This document shows positions 31,996-37,520 of a stretch of 37,520 bases of DNA, piece after piece. The notes beneath the pieces are model-generated. The model saw nothing but the letters and a program-made list of their open reading frames with translations, ran no database searches and had not been told where the DNA came from. The translations under genes were made by a program, and so were the position numbers. Position 1 is the stretch's first letter. Each line of letters begins with the position of its first letter. The DNA is taken from assembly GCA_035352555.1 (NCBI GenBank), contig DAOPXW010000014.1:1-37520 (forward strand), read 5' to 3'. The stretch comes from UBA2922 sp035352555 (GTDB lineage: Bacteria; Bacillota; Clostridia; Oscillospirales; Oscillospiraceae).

Positions 31996-32004
31996 TGCTA
32001 TAAT
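31996..32004 (+). promoter_or_regulatory. Extended -10 promoter for the 32044 gene
   Basis: TGCTATAAT is a consensus extended -10 box (TATAAT at 31999-32004); the -35 region is weak. A TAAGGAGG ribosome site follows before the ATG at 32044. Confidence 0.65.
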
Positions 32005-32043
32005 AAGAGTATGCGGTAAACCCTTGGTAAGGAGGCGACCAAA

Positions 32044-32448
32044 ATGAACATTGAACTTACCGAAAAAGAATTCCGCAGACTGCTGGACCTGGTATACGTC
32101 GGAAACTGGATTCTGAACTCCACCCGCGGCAACGACCGCTTTGAGGACTACGACCTGCTGCAGGAAAAAATGTTCGCCATGTGTCCCAAATCCATGCGGG
32201 CGCTGGTACAGACCTGGCACGGCCGCGTCTTTCCCTCCCGGGCCTACGAGGAGGGCGGCATTCACGACGCGATTGCCGATTACGAGGATGCCGTGTTCTT
32301 CGACATTCTGGCCGAGGAGCTGGCCCGCCGGGATATGAGCGCCGAAGGCGCCGATCAGGACAATATGCTGGAACTCAATAATCGCATGGACGAATATATG
32401 TCGGAATTCGAAAAAAACGGCGTAGATAATCTCACCATCGACGAGTAA
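32044..32448 (+). CDS. Conserved hypothetical protein, acidic and helical
   Basis: A 134-aa soluble acidic protein with no signal peptide or membrane helix. It starts MNIELTEKEFRRLLDLVYVGNWILNS and has a middle helical block with YEDAVFFDILAEELARRDM. I recognise similar unnamed proteins in Clostridia only vaguely and cannot assign a function. A TAAGGAGG lies just upstream and an extended -10 promoter about 40 bp upstream. It is 17 bp before ogt and probably shares its transcript. Confidence 0.78.
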   Translation: MNIELTEKEFRRLLDLVYVGNWILNSTRGNDRFEDYDLLQEKMFAMCPKSMRALVQTWHGRVFPSRAYEEGGIHDAIADYEDAVFFDILAEELARRDMSAEGADQDNMLELNNRMDEYMSEFEKNGVDNLTIDE

Positions 32449-32465
32449 AAGGACGGTAACGCGGT

Positions 32466-32918
32466 ATGAACACCATCACCATGGACAGCCCCATCGGGTT
32501 GCTGACACTGGCAGGCACCAACGAGGCTCTCACATCTGTATTCTTCGGCGGAGGCGGTTATGCTTTCAATCCCTCTCAGCTGCTGCTGCGCGCCGTGAGC
32601 GAGCTGCGGGAGTATTTCGCGGGCACACGGAGATCATTTGACATTCCGCTGGACCCCGCGGGAACCGAATTTCAGAAGAAGGTCTGGAAAGCGCTCTGTG
32701 ACATTCCCTACGGCGAGACCCGCTCCTACCGGGACATCGCGCTGGCGGTGGACAGTCCCCGGGCGGCCCGGGCCGTGGGCCTGGCCAACAATAAAAATCC
32801 CATCCCCATCCTTGTCCCCTGCCACCGCGTCATCGGGGCGGACGGGTCGCTGACCGGCTATGCCGGCGGGCTGGAGGTCAAACGACTGCTGCTGGAGCTG
32901 GAACAGCAGCACAAATGA
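32466..32918 (+). CDS. ogt: Methylated-DNA-protein cysteine methyltransferase
   Basis: A 150-aa suicide repair protein that takes the methyl group from O6-methylguanine. The acceptor cysteine is C119 in the motif PCHRVIGADGSLTGYAGG, and the DNA-binding helix-turn-helix region is FQKKVWKALCDIPYGETRSY. Length suits a stand-alone Ogt without the AdaA transcription domain. It is 17 bp downstream of the unknown gene, and a terminator follows at once. It acts in the cytoplasm on DNA. Confidence 0.95.
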   Translation: MNTITMDSPIGLLTLAGTNEALTSVFFGGGGYAFNPSQLLLRAVSELREYFAGTRRSFDIPLDPAGTEFQKKVWKALCDIPYGETRSYRDIALAVDSPRAARAVGLANNKNPIPILVPCHRVIGADGSLTGYAGGLEVKRLLLELEQQHK

Positions 32919-32926
32919 ATAAAAAT

Positions 32927-32962
32927 GAGCTCCGTGTTCAAACTAACACGGAGTTCTTTTTT
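32927..32962 (+). terminator. Rho-independent terminator after ogt
   Basis: A 12-bp stem (32927-32938 with 32945-32956, one G-T pair) followed by six T. It lies between ogt and spoVAC and makes a spoVAC start upstream of it (an ATG at 32915) unlikely. Confidence 0.88.
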
Positions 32963-32980
32963 GCTTTGGGAGGCTCTTTC

Positions 32981-33424
32981 ATGGGAATGACCAACGACGA
33001 ATACAAAAAATATGCCGACCGGCACGCGCCCCGTTCGCCCTTCCGGGGGGATGTGCTGCGCGCCTTTCTGGTGGGCGGCGCCATCTGCTGTCTGGGGCAG
33101 CTGCTGGACGAGACCTATCTGGGCGCGGGCCTGGCCAAGGACGACGCCGGGGCGCTGACCAGCATGACGCTGATCTTTCTCAGCGCGCTGCTGACGGGTC
33201 TGGGCGTATACGATAACCTTGCCCGCTTCGGGGGGGCGGGCACGCTGGTGCCCATCACGGGCTTTGCCAACGCCGTGGTGTCCCCGGCGCTGGAATTCAA
33301 GACCGAGGGCTTCGTGCTGGGCACGGCGGCCAAGATGTTCGTCATCGCGGGGCCCGTCATCGTGTTCGGCGTGGGCGCCAGCGTGGTGTATGGCCTGATA
33401 TTGGTACTGTTTGGAGTCGGATAA
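32981..33424 (+). CDS. spoVAC: Stage V sporulation protein AC
   Basis: A 147-aa integral membrane protein of the SpoVA dipicolinic acid channel, which loads the spore core with Ca-DPA during sporulation and releases it on germination. Recognisable blocks are LRAFLVGGAICCLGQLL, LIFLSALLTGLGVYDNLARF, GAGTLVPITGFANAVVSPALEFKTEG (the best conserved stretch, here split over positions 84-109) and a C-terminal hydrophobic helix. The ATG at 32981 has GGGAGG 7 nt upstream. spoVAD and spoVAE, often adjacent in other species, are absent. It would be read by sigma-G, but I see no clear promoter. Its stop abuts the convergent greA stop with no gap. Confidence 0.93.
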   Translation: MGMTNDEYKKYADRHAPRSPFRGDVLRAFLVGGAICCLGQLLDETYLGAGLAKDDAGALTSMTLIFLSALLTGLGVYDNLARFGGAGTLVPITGFANAVVSPALEFKTEGFVLGTAAKMFVIAGPVIVFGVGASVVYGLILVLFGVG

Positions 33425-33928
33425 TCAGTATCCCATCAGCGGGGCTGAGCCGTCGTCGGCGCCCTTTTCAATGCGGCGGATCTCGCAGGTATAGCTGTAG
33501 TCGTCGGAGACGACCACCTTCACCCGGTCGCCCGCCTTCTTCCCCAGCACGGCCCGGCCGAAGGGGGACTCCTTGCTGATCAGGCCCTTGCGGGGATCGG
33601 TGCGCACGGTGGTGACGATCTTGATGGTCTGCTCCTCGTCGTCCTCCACCATATAGACCAGCACATTGTCGAAAAGGCCCACGGCATCGGCGGCGGAGAC
33701 GCCCGAGATGACCCGTGCCGTCTTTATCATGCCCTCCAGATAACGGATGCGGCCCTTGTTCTGGTTCAGGGCCTGTTTGGCCGTCTTATATTCGTAATTC
33801 TCGCTGAGGTCGCCGAAGGCACGGGTGCGCTTGACCTCCTCCAGCAGCTCCGGCATCAGCTTCAGCCGGCGCTCGTCCAGTTCCTCCTGCATCTTTTGGA
33901 TGTCCTGCGGGGTAAGTTCATCGTTCAT
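33425..33928 (-). CDS. greA: Transcript cleavage factor GreA-like
   Basis: A 167-aa factor that enters the RNA polymerase secondary channel and rescues backtracked complexes. The N-terminal coiled coil has ELDERRLKLMPELLEEVKRT, and the acidic tip is GDLSENYEYKTAKQAL, which matches the GreA signature with catalytic D and E. The C-terminal FKBP-like domain has SPFGRAVLGKKAGDRVKV. It lies 75 bp downstream of rplQ beyond a terminator, so it is either read through or has a promoter I cannot see. Its stop is directly adjacent to the spoVAC stop on the other strand, with no terminator between them. Confidence 0.92.
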   Translation of the reverse strand: MNDELTPQDIQKMQEELDERRLKLMPELLEEVKRTRAFGDLSENYEYKTAKQALNQNKGRIRYLEGMIKTARVISGVSAADAVGLFDNVLVYMVEDDEEQTIKIVTTVRTDPRKGLISKESPFGRAVLGKKAGDRVKVVVSDDYSYTCEIRRIEKGADDGSAPLMGY

Positions 33929-33955
33929 AGGTACGCCTCTTTCTCAGTTGTACGA

Positions 33956-33990
33956 AAACGCCGGAATGACGGTGGTCATTCCAGCGTTTG
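33956..33990 (-). terminator. Terminator of the ribosomal alpha operon
   Basis: A long near-perfect stem (AACGCCGGAATGAC with GTCATTCCAGCGTT, one mismatch or G-T) lies between rplQ and greA, with short T and A runs beside it. It should attenuate rather than fully insulate greA. Confidence 0.75.
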
Positions 33991-34003
33991 TTTTGATGGC
34001 GGT

Positions 34004-34345
34004 TCAGACCAGCTCGATGACGGCGGTCTCGGCGGCGTCGCCGCGGCGCACGCCGGTGCGGGTCACGCGGGTGTAGCCGCCAGAGCGGTCGGCATACTTG
34101 GGGGCGACGGTATCAAAGACTTTCTTCGCCACATCCTCGCGGGTGATGAAAGACAGCGCCTGACGATAGGCGGCGAGGTCCTTCTTCTTTCCAAGGGTTA
34201 TCATGTTCTCGGCGAGGGGCGCGATCTCCTTGGCGCGGGTCAGGGTCGTCTCCATCCGGCCGGTATCCAGAAAATCCGTTACCTGCTGGCGGAGCATGGC
34301 CATGCGCTGATCGGCGGTCTTGCCGAGCTTTCTTGTTCCGGGCAT
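34004..34345 (-). CDS. rplQ: Large subunit ribosomal protein L17
   Basis: A 113-aa component of the 50S subunit, last gene of the alpha operon. It starts MPGTRKLGKTADQRMAMLRQ and contains the conserved ETTLTRAKEIAPLAENMITL; the end GDAAETAVIELV is typical. A GGAGG lies before the ATG, 25 bp after rpoA. It is slightly shorter than the E. coli protein and matches Firmicute L17. Confidence 0.97.
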   Translation of the reverse strand: MPGTRKLGKTADQRMAMLRQQVTDFLDTGRMETTLTRAKEIAPLAENMITLGKKKDLAAYRQALSFITREDVAKKVFDTVAPKYADRSGGYTRVTRTGVRRGDAAETAVIELV

Positions 34346-34370
34346 ATCGATTTCCTCCTTCTTCAGAGCA

Positions 34371-35327
34371 TTACTGGTTGTTGTTGTCCTCGTCTGCCAG
34401 AGACAAGCCCATCATAGCCAGCTTATGCTCGACTTCTTCAAGGGACTTGCGGCCGAGGTTGCGGACCTTGATCATCTCGTCCTGGGTCTTGGAGATGAGG
34501 TCGGACACGGTGTTGATATTTGCGCGCTTGAGACAGTTGAAACTGCGCACGGAAAGGTCCAGTTCCTCGATGGTCATGTCCAGCACCTTGTCCCGGGTGT
34601 TGTCCACATGCTCGACAACGGTGGAACTGGCGCCGATCTTGTCGGACAGATCCGTAAACAGGGTGAAATGATCGCAGAGGATCTTTGCGCCCAGGGAAAG
34701 CGCGTCACGGGCGGAGATGGTCTTGTCGGTCCAGACCTCGATGGTGAGCTTGTCAAAGTCCGTCTGATTGCCCACACGGGTATTCTCGACGGTGTAATTG
34801 ACCTTCAGCACCGGAGTGTAGATGGAATCGACAGGGATCGTGCCAATGGGCATCTGAGCGTTCTTGTTCTTGTCCGCGGCTACATAGCCCCGGCCATGGT
34901 CGAGGACGAGCTCCATACTCAGCGCGCCGTCCGGCCCCAGGGTCGCGATGGGCTGTTCAGGATTGAGGATCTCCACCTCGCCGTCGGCCTTGATGTCGCC
35001 TGCGGTGACGACGCCCTCTCCGGAGGCTTCAATATAGATAGTCTTGGGGGTGTCGGAATGGAGGCGGGCGATGATGCTCTTGACGTTCAGAACGATCTCC
35101 GTCACATCTTCCTTGACGCCGGGGATGGTGGAAAACTCATGCTGGATGCCGGCGATCTTGATACTGGTGACAGCCGTGCCGGGCAGCGAGGACAGGAGGA
35201 CCCTGCGCAGAGAGTTACCAAGGGTCGTGCCGTAGCCACGCTCAAGCGGTTCAACGATATACTTGCCGTAGGAACTGTCGGTAGGTGTCTCGATGCACTC
35301 GATACGCGGCTTTTCTATTTCGATCAT
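34371..35327 (-). CDS. rpoA: RNA polymerase alpha subunit
   Basis: A 318-aa subunit that nucleates RNA polymerase assembly and contacts activators. The N-terminal domain includes FVEPLERGYGTTLGNSLRR-like residues (here IVEPLERGYGTTLGNSLRRV) and SSLPGTAVTSIKI. The C-terminal domain has LSVRSFNCLKRANINTVSDL and VRNLGRKSLEEVEHKL, the helix-hairpin-helix that binds UP elements. Full length. It sits in the usual place between rpsD and rplQ. Confidence 0.98.
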   Translation of the reverse strand: MIEIEKPRIECIETPTDSSYGKYIVEPLERGYGTTLGNSLRRVLLSSLPGTAVTSIKIAGIQHEFSTIPGVKEDVTEIVLNVKSIIARLHSDTPKTIYIEASGEGVVTAGDIKADGEVEILNPEQPIATLGPDGALSMELVLDHGRGYVAADKNKNAQMPIGTIPVDSIYTPVLKVNYTVENTRVGNQTDFDKLTIEVWTDKTISARDALSLGAKILCDHFTLFTDLSDKIGASSTVVEHVDNTRDKVLDMTIEELDLSVRSFNCLKRANINTVSDLISKTQDEMIKVRNLGRKSLEEVEHKLAMMGLSLADEDNNNQ

Positions 35328-35408
35328 ATTGTTTTAACCCTCCTTATTAAGTTGCTGTGCCAGGAATGGCGCAGGTAATGAGTCAGCTTACCAATCCGAG
35401 GGTATTAA

Positions 35409-36035
35409 TTATTTGGAGTACAGCTCGACGATGAGGTGCTCCTCCACAGGCAGATCGATATCTTCCCTAGCGGGAACGGCCACAACCTTGGCGATCATAT
35501 TGTTTGCGTCGTACTCAAGCCACTTCGGCGCGGGACGGAAAGCGTTGGCCTCGATGTTGGCCTTCAGCTTGTCAAGGCTCCGGCTGGAATCCTTGAGGGT
35601 GATGACCATGCCGGGCTTGACCTGATAGCTGGGGATGCTGACCTTGCGGCCGTTGACGGTGAAGTGGCCGTGGGTGACCAGCTGCCGCGCCTCGGCGCGG
35701 CTCATGGCGAAACCGAGACGGTACACCACGTTGTCAAGGCGGCTCTCGCAAAGGGCGAGCAGGTTATCGCCGGTCTGGCCGGGGCGGCGGGCAGCCATAT
35801 CGAAATAGCTGCGGAACTGGCTCTCCAGAATGCCGTAGTACCGCTTCGCCTTCTGCTTTTCGCGCATCTGCTGGCCATACTCGGAATTCTTGCTGCGGCC
35901 CTGGCCGTGCGCGCCGGGCGCGAAGCCACGGTTTACCATCGCGCACTTATCGCCATAGCAGCGGTCGCCCTTGAGAAAGAGCTTCTGGCCCTCTCTGCGG
36001 CACAGGCGGCAGCATGCTTCAGTATATCTTGCCAT
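35409..36035 (-). CDS. rpsD: Small subunit ribosomal protein S4
   Basis: A 208-aa primary 16S rRNA-binding protein. The N-terminus carries a zinc-type cysteine set (C9, C12, C26 and C31: MARYTEACCRLC then DRCYGDKC), then GAHGQGR and the S4 RNA-binding domain RLDNVVYRLGFAMSRAEARQ with LVTHGHFTVNGRKVSIPS. This is the cysteine-containing form. In Bacillus subtilis rpsD lies elsewhere; its position inside the alpha operon here is the clostridial arrangement. S4 may repress the operon by binding its leader. Confidence 0.97.
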   Translation of the reverse strand: MARYTEACCRLCRREGQKLFLKGDRCYGDKCAMVNRGFAPGAHGQGRSKNSEYGQQMREKQKAKRYYGILESQFRSYFDMAARRPGQTGDNLLALCESRLDNVVYRLGFAMSRAEARQLVTHGHFTVNGRKVSIPSYQVKPGMVITLKDSSRSLDKLKANIEANAFRPAPKWLEYDANNMIAKVVAVPAREDIDLPVEEHLIVELYSK

Positions 36036-36054
36036 ATTGTCTCTCCTCCTTCAA

Positions 36055-36453
36055 TTACACACGACGACGTTTGGGAGGACGGCATCCGTTGTGGGGGATG
36101 GGCGTGACATCCTTGATCATCGTTACTTCAAGACCTGCGGTCTGCAGGGCGCGGATGGCCGCCTCGCGGCCGCTGCCGGGTCCCTTGACAAAGACCTCGA
36201 CGGTCTTCAGGCCATGCTCCATGGCGGCCTTGGCCGCAGTCTCGGCCGCGGTCTGCGCCGCGAAGGGGGTAGACTTCTTGCTGCCGCGGAAACCCATTCC
36301 GCCGGCAGAGGCCCAGGAAAGCGCGTTGCCCTGGGTATCGGTGATGGTGACCATGCTGTTGTTGAAGGTAGAGTTGATATGAACCTGGCCCTTCTCGATG
36401 TTCTTCTTTTCCTTGCGGCGAGTCCTTACGACTTTCTTCTGGTTAGCTGCCAT
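36055..36453 (-). CDS. rpsK: Small subunit ribosomal protein S11
   Basis: A 132-aa platform protein of the 30S subunit. It has the conserved GQVHINSTFNNSMVTITDTQ, ASAGGMGFRGSKKSTPFAAQ, VKGPGSGREAAIRAL and the C-terminal TPIPHNGCRPPKRRRV. It lies 16 bp from rpsM and 19 bp from rpsD. Confidence 0.98.
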   Translation of the reverse strand: MAANQKKVVRTRRKEKKNIEKGQVHINSTFNNSMVTITDTQGNALSWASAGGMGFRGSKKSTPFAAQTAAETAAKAAMEHGLKTVEVFVKGPGSGREAAIRALQTAGLEVTMIKDVTPIPHNGCRPPKRRRV

Positions 36454-36469
36454 AATCCATATCCCTCCC

Positions 36470-36838
36470 TTACTTCTTCTTATTGGCTATGGTGCGTTTC
36501 GGGCCCTTGCGGGTGCGCGCGTTGGTCTTGCTGCGCTGGCCGCGGACGGGCAGGCCGCGTCTGTGGCGGATGCCGCGGTAGCAGCCGATCTCGGTGAGAC
36601 GCTTGATGTCCAGCGCCACGGAGCGGCGCAGGTCGCCTTCCACGATATAGTCGTGGTCGATGCACTCACGCAGCTTGGCCTCGTCCTCGTCACTGAGATC
36701 CTTGACGCGGATGTCGGGATTAATTCCGGTTTTTTCAAGAATTTTTTTCGCGCTGGTTCTGCCGATGCCATAGACATAGGTGAGACCGATTTCGATTCTC
36801 TTGTCCTTGGGCAGGTCAACGCCGGCTATACGTGCCAT
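36470..36838 (-). CDS. rpsM: Small subunit ribosomal protein S13
   Basis: A 122-aa head protein of the 30S subunit that contacts tRNA and the 50S subunit. It starts MARIAGVDLPKDKRIEIGLT, has YGIGRTSAKKILEKTGI (helix-turn-helix region), CYRGIRHRRGLPVRGQRSK and a basic tail. It is preceded by a 111-bp gap after rpmJ that contains strong hairpins. Confidence 0.98.
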   Translation of the reverse strand: MARIAGVDLPKDKRIEIGLTYVYGIGRTSAKKILEKTGINPDIRVKDLSDEDEAKLRECIDHDYIVEGDLRRSVALDIKRLTEIGCYRGIRHRRGLPVRGQRSKTNARTRKGPKRTIANKKK

Positions 36839-36864
36839 ACTTTTTTATCATCCTTTCGATAACG

Positions 36865-36925
36865 ATTCCGCATTGGCGGATACGGAGACTTATTCCCGCC
36901 GGAGGGAGCCTCCGTTCCATGCGGG
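36865..36925 (-). promoter_or_regulatory. Two hairpins in the rpmJ-rpsM leader, candidate autoregulatory structure
   Basis: A composite stem has an outer CCCGC/GCGGG (36895-36899 with 36921-36925) enclosing CGGAGG/CCTCCG (36900-36905 with 36909-36914). A second 7-bp hairpin lies at 36865-36881, close to the rpsM ribosome site. There is no T-run, so they are not a simple terminator. Their position matches where S4 binds alpha operon mRNA in E. coli; function here is inferred. Confidence 0.45.
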
Positions 36926-36949
36926 ATTCTTTTTTAGGACAGGAGCCGA

Positions 36950-37063
36950 TCAGCCCTGTCTCTGCTTATGCTTTGGGTTCTCGCAAATAACCATGACTCT
37001 GCCCTTGCGCTTGATGATCTTGCACTTCTCGCACATGGGTTTCACGGAAGGTCTGACTTTCAT
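36950..37063 (-). CDS. rpmJ: Large subunit ribosomal protein L36
   Basis: A 37-aa basic protein of the 50S subunit. It reads MKVRPSVKPMCEKCKIIKRK and ends HKQRQG. The zinc ligands C11, C14, C27 and H32 are present, so this is the zinc-binding form. GGAGG precedes the ATG. It is 12 bp downstream of infA. Confidence 0.97.
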   Translation of the reverse strand: MKVRPSVKPMCEKCKIIKRKGRVMVICENPKHKQRQG

Positions 37064-37075
37064 GTGTAATACCTC

Positions 37076-37294
37076 CTACTTACTTCTCCAGGTGATGCGG
37101 CCGCGGGTCAGATCATACGGGGACATCTGCACCGTGACTTTGTCGCCGGGGAGGATCCTGATAAAGTTCATCCGGAGTTTTCCGGAGATGTGCGCCAGAA
37201 TGGTGTGGCCGTTTCCGATATCCACAGTGAACATGGTGTTGGGCAGGGATTCGACTACCGTGCCCTCGAGTTCGATTACATCGTCTTTTGCCAA
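37076..37294 (-). CDS. infA: Translation initiation factor IF-1
   Basis: A 72-aa S1-like OB-fold factor that binds the ribosomal A site during initiation. It contains AKDDVIELEGTVVESLPNTM, then HTILAHISGKLRMNFIRILP and SPYDLTRGRITWR. The start is a TTG at 37294, 9 nt after GGAGG. It gives exactly the family's usual 72 residues, and no ATG lies at that position. An open frame continues upstream but would give an abnormal extension into the map gene end. Confidence 0.96.
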   Translation of the reverse strand: MAKDDVIELEGTVVESLPNTMFTVDIGNGHTILAHISGKLRMNFIRILPGDKVTVQMSPYDLTRGRITWRSK

Positions 37295-37332
37295 AGTAAC
37301 ATTCCTCCAAAGTCGGTCGTTGGACGCAAGCG

Positions 37333-37520
37333 TCACAAATCCTCTGCCATTGTGAGTATTTCGGGTTCCCCGTCGGTAATCAGGATCGTGTTTTCGTAGT
37401 GGGCGGCCCAGGAATGGTCCGCTGTCACCACTGTCCATTCATTGGACAAAACTTCGATCTCGTAACCGCCGGCGCAGACCATTGGTTCCACCGCGATGGT
37501 CATACCGGGGACGAGCCGCG
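37333..37520 (-). CDS. map: Methionine aminopeptidase, C-terminal part (runs off the window)
   Basis: The last 62 residues of a type I methionine aminopeptidase, which removes the initiator methionine from new proteins. The visible part contains PGMTIAVEPMVCAGGYEIEV with the metal-ligand glutamate, then WTVVTADHSWAAHYENTILI with the second metal-ligand glutamate (HYEN), and ends EPEILTMAEDL. It lies 38 bp upstream of infA, with no intervening KOW-domain gene such as Bacillus ybzG. Confidence 0.93.
   Translation of the reverse strand, partial: RLVPGMTIAVEPMVCAGGYEIEVLSNEWTVVTADHSWAAHYENTILITDGEPEILTMAEDL

Noticed and set aside
32915..32980. An upstream ATG for spoVAC that overlaps the ogt stop
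   Set aside because: Translation from it would read through a strong terminator hairpin, and the extra residues do not belong to the family; the ATG at 32981 has a proper ribosome site.
1..37520. CRISPR arrays, toxin-antitoxin or phage defence genes
   Set aside because: I saw no regularly spaced repeats, and no nuclease, restriction or reverse transcriptase signatures among the supported genes.

Overview
The window looks like a chromosomal segment of a GC-rich, endospore-forming, anaerobic Clostridia-type bacterium, plausibly a gut Oscillospiraceae relative. The placement rests on three things: the sporulation genes spoIIR and spoVAC; Firmicute-style RNA control (an asparagine T-box) and strong AGGAGG ribosome binding sites; and a clostridial alpha operon that carries rpsD. 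This is inference from gene content, because no rRNA is present. I see no phage, transposase, CRISPR array, rRNA or tRNA.

Layout. (1) 1-6755 is a signalling island: a receiver-only protein, a MalT-like LuxR regulator with an N-terminal ATPase, a soluble hybrid histidine kinase with receiver and HPt domains, and a second receiver-only protein transcribed divergently from an overlapping promoter region. (2) 6770-9435 is a three-gene operon: an NAD-dependent D-2-hydroxyacid dehydrogenase, an FMN-dependent alpha-hydroxyacid oxidoreductase with a cysteine cluster, and an Idi-like NUDIX hydrolase. (3) 9435-12020 holds mntP and an asparagine synthetase behind a T-box leader with an AAC specifier. 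(4) 12084-15130 has a small unknown protein, a sugar-nucleotidyltransferase and a sodium-dependent (NSS) transporter. (5) 15332-17873 has a phosphoribosyltransferase, tadA and an overlapping pair of unrecognised genes. (6) 17874-20720 contains a 22-bp duplication flanking about 128 bp of hairpin-rich DNA, a heptad-repeat membrane protein and a dihydrouridine synthase. (7) 20724-23551 reads leftwards: an EamA permease, a secreted ComEC-like metallo-beta-lactamase protein and an SGNH esterase. (8) 23652-28902 reads rightwards: ApgM phosphoglycerate mutase, ispE, spoIIR and phosphoketolase. (9) 28916-31961 reads leftwards: murI, a DUF1934 protein and argS. (10) 31999-33424 has an unknown protein, ogt and spoVAC. 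(11) 33425-37520 reads leftwards: map (partial), infA, rpmJ, rpsM, rpsK, rpsD, rpoA, rplQ, a terminator, then greA.

Most of the window is ordinary housekeeping content. The parts least explained by known gene families are the four-gene signalling island, the Cys-rich FMN enzyme operon, the 16589/17019 gene pair and the duplicated-terminator repeat. I found no convincing new defence or mobile system.
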